A stretch of DNA of 64,000 nucleotides from Chlamydiales bacterium. GTDB taxonomy: Bacteria > Chlamydiota > Chlamydiia > Chlamydiales > Simkaniaceae. This document shows, piece by piece, positions 47,817 through 56,293 of the stretch. How positions within the stretch are numbered: position 1 is the stretch's first letter; every line of letters starts with the position of its first letter. The position numbers were made by a program, and so were the translations under genes. The DNA is taken from contig JACKPR010000002.1 in assembly GCA_024233395.1 (NCBI GenBank), positions 496,001 through 560,000 of the forward strand. Reading direction: 5' to 3'. The notes under the pieces were generated by a model that was not told the origin of the DNA, searched no databases, and saw only the letters and a list, made by a program, of their open reading frames with translations.

Positions 47817-50626
47817 GAACATATCTCCAAAAGGGGCTTAAACGTTTTTCGAAGAAGAGGAGACCAGGTATCGAAAATAACTTGGGAATCGTATGTTTCA
47901 GATGAAGCAAAAATGGGGTTGAGATAAGGATCGGGTGGAACACTTTTAATTCGTGAAGAGAGGGCATTCTCATCTTTTTTCAATAACGCTTCGGCAAAGG
48001 ATGGAATCATCGGTGAGGGGGTTTCGCAGGAAAGGAAGTAGTAGTTGAGATAGTCCTCAAGAGCTTTTTCTGGATCGCTCTTTAGTTCTAATCTTTTGTT
48101 TTCTTTTAGGGGAATAAGAGGCATGGGATTTTCGACACACAAAGCAAGATACAAGGGATAAATTTTAATGAGATCTTCGAGTTTAGCGGTGCCTAAAAAG
48201 GGAAACCCTTCTTTTGCAATTTCAAGACTTCCCTCAAAGTTTTTTAAGGAGTAAGGGTGGGTTTCAATAGGAATGATTCCTTCCCACTCTTTTTTGATTT
48301 TCTTTTGTGCAATTTCTTTAAAACGTCCAAGAGGGAGTTTGCCACGATCTGCTGCGTTATCAATCGACTTTTCATCTTGAAGAAGTTTGTATTTCTGCAG
48401 CGAGGAAAGGAAAAACTCTTCATCTGTATGATCTTCATAATGGAGGTAAAGGTTGAGTGTATGGTTGAAATAAAAGCGGATGGGATTTTTTGCAAAACGG
48501 GCAAGATCTTGGAGGGTAACAGGTTCTTTAGATTGAGGCTTCGGAAGGGGTTTTGCGTGGAGATATTCTGGAATGAAGGGAAGCTTTTCTTTTGCTTCAT
48601 AGTAGGAACGGGCAGCTTCATAATGACGCAAAGGATAGCTTTCTGAACTTGAAAAATAATGATGATGAAATGGAAAGGGAGGATGAGTTTCAACTTTAGG
48701 ATCAAGCTCCTGAACAAGAATTGATGGGGGCCTTTCTTTTCCATCTTCTTCACTTATATTTTGATAGGTTATCAAGATATTTTCTTGAGCACTCATTAAA
48801 ATCTGGAGAAAAAGATAACGATCTTCATCAGGAGGAGTGGGACAATAATCACTTTCTTTTCCAAGTAAGTTTAAAGAGGAGGGAATGTAAGGGCGGGGAT
48901 AAGCTCCTTCATGCATCCCTAAAAGGGCGATGACTTTTGAAGAAGAAATCACTCCTGGGCGGAGAGATCTAAAGGTTAAGGATTCTAAATTTTTTGTAAT
49001 GCGCACCCCTCTCTTTTGTTTAAGAAAGTTCGTTAAATAACGTTTGATGCTTGGAAAGGAAAAAGCGCCTTCAAGTTCTTTTAAAAGGAGAATTTTTTCC
49101 TGGAAAGAAGCAAATGTTTCTTCTTCTGAACTAAAATAGCGGTTAAAAAGAATAAGAAGATGGTCTGCCCATTCTTGTCCAGATAGATATGCTGATTTTA
49201 AAAAGTCTAAATCGGCTCGAATGGATTCAACAAGAGTGATTCCCTTTCCTAGAACTTCAGCATCAGAAAAATCTAAATAGGGAAGATCCCAGTCGGTGGG
49301 TCTCTTTGGAATAAAGATGAGGTTCGTTAAAAGCGCATCAAAAGCTTCTTTCCATGTGCCACTTTCTGTTTGATCAAGAATGTTTGGCAAAAGATCTTTT
49401 CGATGGGCTCTGTCAACACCCCATTTCACTCCACTCTGATCAATCCAGGACTTTAAAAGTTTTGTTTCTTTTTCAGAAAGAGATTCAAAGTAAGGACTTG
49501 AAAAGAGTTTAAAAACATCTGCAGGTTTAAAACGGTCTAAAGAAAGAAGATCGAAAAAGGCTTGAAAAAGGGGGTTTTCTGGAAGGTCATAAATCATGAA
49601 GTCAAAAGGAGATTCTTCCGATTTAAAGACAAGTTCTATCAAGGGAGCATAAGAAGAAATATCGGGAGCAAAAATTTGGATGTCAGATGGCTTTACATTT
49701 AACTGAAGAAGCTTTGTATAGAGAATCTCAACTTCACGCAATTTTGTGGGAGCAGGAAGAAGAAGAAGAGATGCGTCTTTTCTAGGGTGTGTATTTTTGA
49801 AATTCAGGATGTCGGTCTGAAGTTGGGACAAATAGGAGGTGTTTGAGGGGGAAACATAGTGTTCATCAAAGGTAAAATCTTCTTCTTCTAAAATACGAAA
49901 TCCTTCCCTTCCCATTTTTCCTAAATTGGAAAGAAGCGGGTGTCCTTGATCTATGTATAGGGAAAGCTGCTCATCTCTCTCAAGGAGGCGCATTTTCTCA
50001 AAGTCTGTCACAGTATCCGACCAAAATTCCTGGCAGGGAGAAAACTGGTAGTAATAAATGGAAAAATATTGTGCGAGTTTATCAAAAAAGAGATGGTACA
50101 GCTTTGGAAGAAAAGGAAAATTAAATAGATGAATTTCGATTTTTTGATCGGGTTTCTTTAGCGGTGTTTCAAGAAGTTGATAAGGGTAATTCCATTTTGA
50201 AAAGATTTGGTCCCAAAGCTTTTTTTGCCAGGAGTCTTCTGGCCATTTTTTCAAAAAGGGTCCTCCATATTTTCCATACTTAAGAAACTCAACAGCTAAT
50301 TTTGGGGCAAGCCCAGGAGTGTCGATAAGAGCTTCTAACTGAAGCGTCAAAAGATCAAAAGGGGGAAAAAGGAGATTTTTTTTTGTGCAGAGTTTGAAGA
50401 GGCTTTGGAGTCCAGATCCAAGCTCTATAAAATCAATCCCTAAAACAACATCAAGTTTTTCATCCGAAACAAAGGAGGCCAAAAGGGCGTTTTTTAAACT
50501 GAGATCAGGAAGAAAAACAAATTTTTTTTCGAAAGGTTTTTGCTTCTTTAAAAAAAGACGCTCTCCAAGAATGTGTACTAATGATTCAACAGAGTTACTG
50601 AGGGTAACTATCGGTTTTTTAAGCAT
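47813..50626 (-). CDS. recC: Exodeoxyribonuclease V gamma subunit RecC
   Basis: This 937-aa protein has the RecC pattern. The N-terminal inactive helicase-like domain begins HILGERLFLKKQKP and later has DIQIFAPDISSYAPLIELVF and FDLLSLDRFKPADVFKLFSS. The central TFRSLRPGVISSSKVIALLGMHEGAYPR precedes VTLQDLARFAKNPIRFYFN, the canonical start of the C-terminal inactive nuclease-like domain. RecC scans for chi and holds RecB and RecD. It directly precedes recB with an ATGA overlap. It is about 190 aa shorter than E. coli RecC, as is usual in chlamydiae. The upstream divergent gene is 30 bp away. Confidence 0.93.
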   Translation of the reverse strand: MLKKPIVTLSNSVESLVHILGERLFLKKQKPFEKKFVFLPDLSLKNALLASFVSDEKLDVVLGIDFIELGSGLQSLFKLCTKKNLLFPPFDLLTLQLEALIDTPGLAPKLAVEFLKYGKYGGPFLKKWPEDSWQKKLWDQIFSKWNYPYQLLETPLKKPDQKIEIHLFNFPFLPKLYHLFFDKLAQYFSIYYYQFSPCQEFWSDTVTDFEKMRLLERDEQLSLYIDQGHPLLSNLGKMGREGFRILEEEDFTFDEHYVSPSNTSYLSQLQTDILNFKNTHPRKDASLLLLPAPTKLREVEILYTKLLQLNVKPSDIQIFAPDISSYAPLIELVFKSEESPFDFMIYDLPENPLFQAFFDLLSLDRFKPADVFKLFSSPYFESLSEKETKLLKSWIDQSGVKWGVDRAHRKDLLPNILDQTESGTWKEAFDALLTNLIFIPKRPTDWDLPYLDFSDAEVLGKGITLVESIRADLDFLKSAYLSGQEWADHLLILFNRYFSSEEETFASFQEKILLLKELEGAFSFPSIKRYLTNFLKQKRGVRITKNLESLTFRSLRPGVISSSKVIALLGMHEGAYPRPYIPSSLNLLGKESDYCPTPPDEDRYLFLQILMSAQENILITYQNISEEDGKERPPSILVQELDPKVETHPPFPFHHHYFSSSESYPLRHYEAARSYYEAKEKLPFIPEYLHAKPLPKPQSKEPVTLQDLARFAKNPIRFYFNHTLNLYLHYEDHTDEEFFLSSLQKYKLLQDEKSIDNAADRGKLPLGRFKEIAQKKIKKEWEGIIPIETHPYSLKNFEGSLEIAKEGFPFLGTAKLEDLIKIYPLYLALCVENPMPLIPLKENKRLELKSDPEKALEDYLNYYFLSCETPSPMIPSFAEALLKKDENALSSRIKSVPPDPYLNPIFASSETYDSQVIFDTWSPLLRKTFKPLLEICS

Positions 50627-50656
50627 GGGACTATCTTTTATCCTTTCTCAAGGGTT

Positions 50657-52453
50657 ATGATAAGGATTATGGGTTTATTTAAGAAGAAGAATGAAAAAAG
50701 AGGGTTCTTTCAAACAATTGAAGATACTCTCCATCGTTTTGGATTTTTAAAGCGTGAGTCTTTTTTCCAGCGACAGGCTATTCACTTTTTAAATATTGCT
50801 CAATTCTTAGGGGTTGTTAATGACAATTTCTTTAAATATTTGATTGTTTTTCTCTTTATTGATCTTAAGGGAATCGCGGCCTCTCCCATTATTTTAACGT
50901 GGGTTGGGATTGTATACGTTCTTCCTTTTCTCTTATTTTCTTCCGGAGCAGGTGTTCTTGCAGACAAATTTAGCAAGCAACGGATGATCATCCTCTTAAA
51001 ATTTACTGAAGTGATCATTATGGCTTTAGGAATTGTCGCCTTTTTATTTAAGAGTGATTGGGCGAGTTATACTCTTCTATTTTTGCTTTCTATGCAAAGT
51101 GCCTTTTTTGGTCCTCCTAAGTATAGCATCATTCCTGAGCTTGTAAAGGAAGAGCACATTCCTAAAGCTAATGGCCTTATCACTTCGTTTACCTATTTTG
51201 GAATCATTGTTGGAACCTTTTTGGCCTCTTTTTTAACACAGATTACTAACAAAAACTTCCCTTTAACAGCTGGAATCGGAACAGTTCTTGCAATCCTTGG
51301 ATTTATGGCATCAGTCCTCATCCCTAAAACTCTTTCGAAAAATTCTAAAAGAAGAGTCAACCCTTTCTTCTTTTATGAGATTTATAAAAACCTAGTCTAT
51401 GCTTCCAAAACACCTTATCTTTTGGCGGCAATTTTTGGATCCGCCTCATTTTTATTTATTGGCGCCTATTTTCAACTCAATGTCATCCCTTATGCTGTTC
51501 AATCGATGGGATATACTGAGGTTGCTGGGGGGTATTTATTCTTGCTCACAGCAGTCGGAATTGCAATGGGTGCACTCCTTGCAGGAAAACTTTGCAAAGC
51601 TCATCCTGAGGTAGGCCTTGCTTGTCTTTCAGGAATGATCGTTTCGGTTGTCCTTTTCCTTCTAGGAATTTTTTATCACTTTTCTCTCTTCATTTTTATT
51701 TCACTTTTTGCACTCGGACTTTTTGGGGGACTTTATATCGTCCCATTCGATTCTTTTATCCAACGCTTTGCTCCGCATCAAAGGCGAGGACAAATTGTGG
51801 CAGCAGCAAATTTCTTAAGTTTTTGTGGTGTTCTTGTCGCACCGATCCTCCTCTTCTTGTTTAGTGAAGTTATGGACTTAAGTGCTGCTAAAGGATTCAT
51901 GATTACTGGAATCATGATTTTCATTCTTGTCTTAGCGATTGCTTCAAGGCTTTCTGGCTTCTTTTTTAATTATTTAGCACGCACTTTTGTCAAACCGCTT
52001 TACAGGGTAGAGGTAAAGAACTCCCCTTTAGAAAAGGAACGTCCTTTTGTCCTTATTTGGGAAAAAATTAGAGGGGTTCATATCGCTCTTTTAGCAGCTT
52101 TTAATCCTGAGCTCCACTTCTACATTCCTCGAACAAAAAAACGGTACATTGACTCTTTTCTTCGTCTTTTCTCTTCGATTGATTTTATTTACGTGAAGGA
52201 TCCCAAAGAAGATGCTTTAAAAAAGTTTTTAAAGAAAACAAAAAAAAGAAAACATCAAATCCCTTGTCTTCTCTTTCCTTATCCAAAATTTTTAGAAGAA
52301 AAGTCTTCAAATAAGCTCGTGCGCGAACTTAAAAAAATTAAAGACTTTGATTTGGTGTTTGTTCATATCAAAAAAGTCTCGCGAAAAGATCAAATCGATC
52401 GGAAACATTTTAAACGGGCAAAGGTTTCTTTCACTTTCACGAAAGAAATGTAA
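50657..52453 (+). CDS. YgeD/LplT-like MFS transporter with degenerate C-terminal domain
   Basis: This 598-aa protein starts with an MFS transporter of about 12 helices over residues about 35-440 (FLGVVNDNFFKYLIVFLFI as the first helix with the MFS N-D-N motif, then ILTWVGIVYVLPFLLFSSGAGVLADKFSKQR, the MFS motif A region). It is most like LplT, the lysophospholipid flippase, and the gene order with recC is that of chlamydial ygeD. A C-terminal extension of about 150 aa (VEVKNSPLEKERPFVLIWEKI, then FYIPRTKKRYIDSFL) lies where Aas-type proteins carry a PlsC acyltransferase. The HX4D acyltransferase motif is absent, so it may be a degenerate or structural remnant. The initiation codon may be 50657 or 50669. 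Confidence 0.8.
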   Translation: MIRIMGLFKKKNEKRGFFQTIEDTLHRFGFLKRESFFQRQAIHFLNIAQFLGVVNDNFFKYLIVFLFIDLKGIAASPIILTWVGIVYVLPFLLFSSGAGVLADKFSKQRMIILLKFTEVIIMALGIVAFLFKSDWASYTLLFLLSMQSAFFGPPKYSIIPELVKEEHIPKANGLITSFTYFGIIVGTFLASFLTQITNKNFPLTAGIGTVLAILGFMASVLIPKTLSKNSKRRVNPFFFYEIYKNLVYASKTPYLLAAIFGSASFLFIGAYFQLNVIPYAVQSMGYTEVAGGYLFLLTAVGIAMGALLAGKLCKAHPEVGLACLSGMIVSVVLFLLGIFYHFSLFIFISLFALGLFGGLYIVPFDSFIQRFAPHQRRGQIVAAANFLSFCGVLVAPILLFLFSEVMDLSAAKGFMITGIMIFILVLAIASRLSGFFFNYLARTFVKPLYRVEVKNSPLEKERPFVLIWEKIRGVHIALLAAFNPELHFYIPRTKKRYIDSFLRLFSSIDFIYVKDPKEDALKKFLKKTKKRKHQIPCLLFPYPKFLEEKSSNKLVRELKKIKDFDLVFVHIKKVSRKDQIDRKHFKRAKVSFTFTKEM

Positions 52454-52733
52454 TTCGTAGTTCTATTAAATCTTTTGAAATCGCTTGGTAGAGTGACACT
52501 TTGCCTCCTACCTTTCCAAGATGGGCTTTAAAGTACCCTTCTATTATAGACGAAGATTCTTCTGAAGAGGAGGAATAAATCAATTGGTTTCCCTCAACAG
52601 CTTTTTTAGCTGTAAAAGAATGAAGTTCTTTATCTTCAACATGAAGAACAGTGATGCCGTTCAAAAAATTAGGATCCATTCCCCCATCAACAGAAAAGCG
52701 TCTTTGATCTAAAGTGTGGCTAGCGGATTCCAT
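52437..52733 (-). CDS. Truncated receiver-domain-like protein (internal deletion)
   Basis: This 98-aa protein aligns with the neighbouring response regulator at 52743-53183. GITVLHVEDKELHSFTAKKAVE corresponds to NVRVLQVEDTKYIRDATKSFVE, and NQLIYSSSSEESSSIIEGYF to HQLIYSCSSNPVDNSTNLF. About 55 residues between them, including the phosphorylatable Asp in IIMDIHLG, are missing. It is therefore a paralogue with an internal deletion. The frame remains open, so it may still be made and bind partners competitively. It ends 17 bp within the convergent transporter gene. It follows the intact regulator after a 9-bp gap. Confidence 0.7.
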   Translation of the reverse strand: MESASHTLDQRRFSVDGGMDPNFLNGITVLHVEDKELHSFTAKKAVEGNQLIYSSSSEESSSIIEGYFKAHLGKVGGKVSLYQAISKDLIELRITFLS

Positions 52734-52742
52734 ATAGTTTTT

Positions 52743-53183
52743 CTATGCTTTTTTTTCTGATAAGGCTACTAAGATTTTTCCTCTTAGAGCATTTCTAATC
52801 CCTTGTTTAGGAATATCTCCATTAAAGAGGTTGGTCGAATTATCGACAGGATTACTGGAACAGGAGTAAATGAGTTGGTGCGGGTTGATTGCTCGGATTC
52901 TTCTTGTTGTCTCATATCCATCCATTCCTTTTCCAAGATGAATATCCATGATAATAACATCAAAGGCTTTAGGATCATAAATTCTAAGGGCTTCTTCACC
53001 TGTAGGTGCGCCGGTGTAAATCCATTGAATCTCTTCAACAAAACTCTTTGTTGCATCGCGAATATACTTGGTATCTTCTACTTGAAGCACCCTTACATTT
53101 TGCTGAATATCTCTAGGTTGAAAAACAGTCTTTTCTTCAGTGGGTTGAGGAAGTTTGCTACTACCTTTTATCGGATCTGTCAT
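52743..53183 (-). CDS. Orphan response regulator receiver-domain protein
   Basis: This 146-aa protein consists of a receiver domain only. NVRVLQVEDTKYIRDATKSF carries the acidic pocket (E-D), FDVIIMDIHLGKGMDGYETTRRIR holds the phosphoacceptor Asp and the surrounding conserved 'MDGxE' motif, and LIYSCSSN is the Thr/Ser switch strand. The usual Lys at the end of strand 5 is not evident. There is no output domain and no histidine kinase nearby, so it may be a CheY-like or adaptor protein. A disordered N-terminal 30 residues (KGSSKLPQPTEEKT) precede the domain. It follows the porin gene on the same strand, 17 bp away. Confidence 0.82.
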   Translation of the reverse strand: MTDPIKGSSKLPQPTEEKTVFQPRDIQQNVRVLQVEDTKYIRDATKSFVEEIQWIYTGAPTGEEALRIYDPKAFDVIIMDIHLGKGMDGYETTRRIRAINPHQLIYSCSSNPVDNSTNLFNGDIPKQGIRNALRGKILVALSEKKA

Positions 53184-53200
53184 GGGTGATCCTTAAGTTA

Positions 53201-54442
53201 TTAGAAACCGTAGATAACTTCAAACTCATATTGCTTATAGCTAAATGTTGGCTTAATGCTTGGGTTTTGGTTGACCGACTGCCGCCATGCTTGATAGATC
53301 GTAATATTATTTGTTAGTAGATAAAGAAACTCAACTGCAAAACCTTTGTAGTTTCCAGCTCCAACTCCTTCTCCTCTTCCTAATGGTTTACCTTTTCCAT
53401 AGGTTTTTTCAGAGTAGAGACCAATTTTTTGCGCATTTCCACGACCAATTCCACTTCCATCAAAGTCCGGAATCGCTTGGAGTTGTACCCATTGATAATT
53501 GATATCGAGAGACCAATCCCATTGTTTACGAAGCTCTCCTACAGAAAACCCTGTATACCAAGCCCAACGTTGTTTTTTTCCATAGGAAACTTTTGTTCCA
53601 TGTGCAACAGGATTATAAAGCCCCGCACCATAAAAGGTAAAAATAGTATCGAGAGCTCGGAATTTGTACCCCAAAATCATTTGTATGGGGATATAACGAA
53701 AAGCACTTTTCCTTGTTTTACTATGTGTATGCTTTGTATCCCAGCATATAGCTGAAAGTTTTGAATAAAGTCCTGTACGTCCAATGTTAAGAAGTCCAAA
53801 CTCTCCAACGTAACCATATTGATCCAGTTTGTCGTTAATAAGGAAGGGACCACCATGAAAGTAGAAATCACCCGCTGCATCAAATGCTTGATCATACTTG
53901 TACAGAATTCCATCCATGAACGATCCAAACATAATTTTTGAATCAAAGGTATATCCTAAGTTCCGACGACCAATTTCAAGATCCATTGTATAGGTATCGG
54001 CATTAACAATGCGTCCCCCAAGAAAGGCCCTTTCTAAAGAGAGTTTGTCAAAGGTTCCGCTTTGTGACCCAGCATCATTATCCAACTCTAGCTTGATTGT
54101 TGCCCAAGTGTGATCTGTCCGATAGTCGAGCATCAGATTAACTTCGATATCCCATGCTCGCATTGCAGCAGTAGACTGTCCACCAGATCCTCTTTGCTTA
54201 ATTCCATTTTTCTTTTCATTCGTCGATTGAAGTTCTGTCCGAACTTCTCCACTAATCGAAAGATTTCCTCCTCTTTCTTTCACCGTCACTTGTCTTTTGG
54301 TGTTGATCCAGTCACGCAAGGCTTCGATATCCCGTTGTTCAAGTCCAGGACTTCCGTCATCGATTGCAAAAGCTGTCGTCATAAATAATACTAAGAAGAG
54401 GGAGAGGTATTTCATGCTTGGTAATCTCATCACAATTTTCAT
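53201..54442 (-). CDS. Predicted outer-membrane porin
   Basis: This 413-aa protein has a signal peptide (hydrophobic KYLSLFLVLFMTTAFA). Long barrel strands with Gly/aromatic girdles follow: LSISGEVRTELQS, AMRAWDIEVNLMLDYRTDHTWATIKLELDN, LSLERAFLGGRIV, YTMDLEIGRRNLGYTF, LDQYGYVGEFGLLNIG and KQWDWSLDINYQWVQLQAI. It ends in EFEVIYGF. It looks like a porin with a short N-terminal periplasmic helix (LEQRDIEALRDWIN). I cannot assign it to a named subgroup. The start may be ATG 54442, or ATG 54415 (MKYLSLFL). It is co-oriented with the receiver genes, but regulation by them is only inferred. Confidence 0.75.
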   Translation of the reverse strand: MKIVMRLPSMKYLSLFLVLFMTTAFAIDDGSPGLEQRDIEALRDWINTKRQVTVKERGGNLSISGEVRTELQSTNEKKNGIKQRGSGGQSTAAMRAWDIEVNLMLDYRTDHTWATIKLELDNDAGSQSGTFDKLSLERAFLGGRIVNADTYTMDLEIGRRNLGYTFDSKIMFGSFMDGILYKYDQAFDAAGDFYFHGGPFLINDKLDQYGYVGEFGLLNIGRTGLYSKLSAICWDTKHTHSKTRKSAFRYIPIQMILGYKFRALDTIFTFYGAGLYNPVAHGTKVSYGKKQRWAWYTGFSVGELRKQWDWSLDINYQWVQLQAIPDFDGSGIGRGNAQKIGLYSEKTYGKGKPLGRGEGVGAGNYKGFAVEFLYLLTNNITIYQAWRQSVNQNPSIKPTFSYKQYEFEVIYGF

Positions 54443-54520
54443 TCGTAAAGAGGAGAGATTCTACAGAAATAAGAGATTTCAGGCAATTATTCTGTGTCGA
54501 CACACAGATCGAAACGGATT

Positions 54521-55465
54521 TTAATCCTTTAGCTCTGGTTCAACCCATGAAGGGAATGATTCTTCTTGAATAATAGGAAGCCTGTCTTGAATGAGTTGTT
54601 CGATATGGGGAATCATGGCGCGCGCCATTTTTCGTCCATGTTCATAGATTTCTTGGTTATAGCTGTCACTAAACATTCCAAGCCCTTGGAAGTTCATACG
54701 AATTACCACATCAGCATCACGGGTGACATATTCAGAAAGTTTTCTATGAGAAATCTCAAGGCCTCGTCTAGCAACATCGAAAAAATGGCTGGGTTCTTTA
54801 TCACTTAAGTCCTCACCAACATCTACAGCAATAATCACGTGAGCCCCATATTTTTTTGCAACACGAACCGGGATAGGGTCGACAACCCCTCCATCAACAA
54901 GATAGCGTCCTTTATAAAACACAGGATTAAAGACTCCTGGAACTGCTGCAGAAGCCATAATCGGAGGAACAATTTCTCCTCCTCCAAATTCAATAAGCTC
55001 ACCTGTTTTCAAGTCGGTGGCTACAGCGATAAACGGAATTTGAAGATGGCGAAATTTTTTAGCTTTTAAGTTATTTTCCAAAAAAGCTTTGAAAAGAATT
55101 CCTTTTACAACACCAAACTTTGAAGCAAAAATTGAAATATCCATTAAGTCTGAGCGTTTGAGACCAATCAGAAGTTTTTCCAGCCGCTTTACATGGGGTT
55201 GGTCAGCGTAAAGAGCTCCAATGACAGCCCCTGAGCTACACCCGACAATAAGATCGGGATGGATCCCAGCTTGCTCCAACTCTCTTAAAACCCCAACATG
55301 AGCAAGCCCTTTAGATCCACCGCCACCCAAGACAAGAGCAACTTTAATATGATCTTGAGGAACCTCAAATTTAGGAATAGGCTCTGGCTGAGCCTGCGAA
55401 AGTTTCATTGTCTGACACCCTCCTAAGATAAAAGGGAGTAAAAAAAGGAATTTTGCTAATTTCAT
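54521..55465 (-). CDS. Patatin-like phospholipase, lipoprotein
   Basis: This 314-aa protein has a lipoprotein signal peptide ending LGGC (Cys17), so it is membrane anchored. The patatin domain has the oxyanion loop LVLGGGGSKGLAHVGVL, the catalytic serine in GCSSG (Ser77, G-x-S-x-G) and the Asp in the DGG motif (YLVDGGVVDPIP). It is like E. coli RssA/YchK and bacterial NTE-type enzymes, hydrolysing phospholipids or lysophospholipids. It lies between the porin and MOMP-like genes on the same strand with 12-79 bp gaps. Anchoring outside the cytoplasm suggests a role in outer-membrane lipid turnover or against host membranes. Confidence 0.92.
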   Translation of the reverse strand: MKLAKFLFLLPFILGGCQTMKLSQAQPEPIPKFEVPQDHIKVALVLGGGGSKGLAHVGVLRELEQAGIHPDLIVGCSSGAVIGALYADQPHVKRLEKLLIGLKRSDLMDISIFASKFGVVKGILFKAFLENNLKAKKFRHLQIPFIAVATDLKTGELIEFGGGEIVPPIMASAAVPGVFNPVFYKGRYLVDGGVVDPIPVRVAKKYGAHVIIAVDVGEDLSDKEPSHFFDVARRGLEISHRKLSEYVTRDADVVIRMNFQGLGMFSDSYNQEIYEHGRKMARAMIPHIEQLIQDRLPIIQEESFPSWVEPELKD

Positions 55466-55477
55466 GAGGATATTCTA

Positions 55478-56251
55478 TCAGAATTTCACTTCTGCTGCTA
55501 GTGTTATTGATTGTTCATCGATTAAACGGGCTTCAACTGTGGCTCCAAAGCGATTTCCATTGGAAAGGGTGGTTCCGATGACCATCCCAAACTTCCGTCT
55601 ATTTTTTGTTTTAAAATGTCTGCCAGTTTTTAAAAAATCTGGGGGAAGGTGTTTAAATCGAGCTGTAGCATTGGAATATTTTACTCCAATATAAGGGATG
55701 AAAAGATCAATTTGATACGAGCAGCCAAGACCCACTTGCCATTCACTGTAAGAGAGCTTGGTTCCTGGTCGAGGATTCACGGGAGTTCCATTGACTGTCA
55801 TCCATTTCATTGTAGGATGCGCCCGTTGATAGGCTCCATCAATCCCAAAGGAAGCCCCTTTCCATGAGGCAAATGTTCCTCTAAGGCCTAGACCCCACGT
55901 GAATTGATCATGGGTTTCATATTCTTGAAGTACACCAGACCTTGGGCGATGGGTTGCATGAAAGCGAGTGGCACCAGCAGACCCATAGAGCTCAATGCGA
56001 TCGATTAAATTAAGCGTTAAAACCCCTTGATCAACAATAAAATCAAAACCATCCATTCGACCAGATAATTTTGAAACAGCTCTCATGTTCCGATCAAAAA
56101 CCCAATCTCTTTGGTAGCCCGCTTTAACTGCTAGCCAATTTTCGGCAGAGAAGAAAAATCCTTCATTAATGCTCTCAGGAGCAGAAGGATTCCCCATATA
56201 AAGGGCAAAAAGTTTAGGAGATAAAAATAAGAAAAATAGCCATCGTTTCAT
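55478..56251 (-). CDS. Short chlamydial MOMP (OmpA-type) family protein
   Basis: This 257-aa exported protein keeps the classical MOMP framework: after the signal peptide, LYMGNPSAPESINEG parallels the MOMP LPVGNPAEPSLMIDG. The C-terminal half has YSEWQVGLGCSYQIDLFIPYIGVKYSNA, then MVIGTTLSNGNRFGATVEARLIDEQSITLAAEVKF. This is very close in layout to the MOMP ending '[28 protein letters not shown]...[20 protein letters not shown]'. It is much shorter than Chlamydia OmpA (about 390 aa); the large variable loops are trimmed, with few cysteines (one in the last block). It has 42 bp to the paralogue at 56294. Known role of the family: trimeric porin and main surface antigen. Confidence 0.88.
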   Translation of the reverse strand: MKRWLFFLFLSPKLFALYMGNPSAPESINEGFFFSAENWLAVKAGYQRDWVFDRNMRAVSKLSGRMDGFDFIVDQGVLTLNLIDRIELYGSAGATRFHATHRPRSGVLQEYETHDQFTWGLGLRGTFASWKGASFGIDGAYQRAHPTMKWMTVNGTPVNPRPGTKLSYSEWQVGLGCSYQIDLFIPYIGVKYSNATARFKHLPPDFLKTGRHFKTKNRRKFGMVIGTTLSNGNRFGATVEARLIDEQSITLAAEVKF

Positions 56252-56293
56252 AAATGACGGATTGTAAGAAATAATTTATGTTAATGCAAGTTT

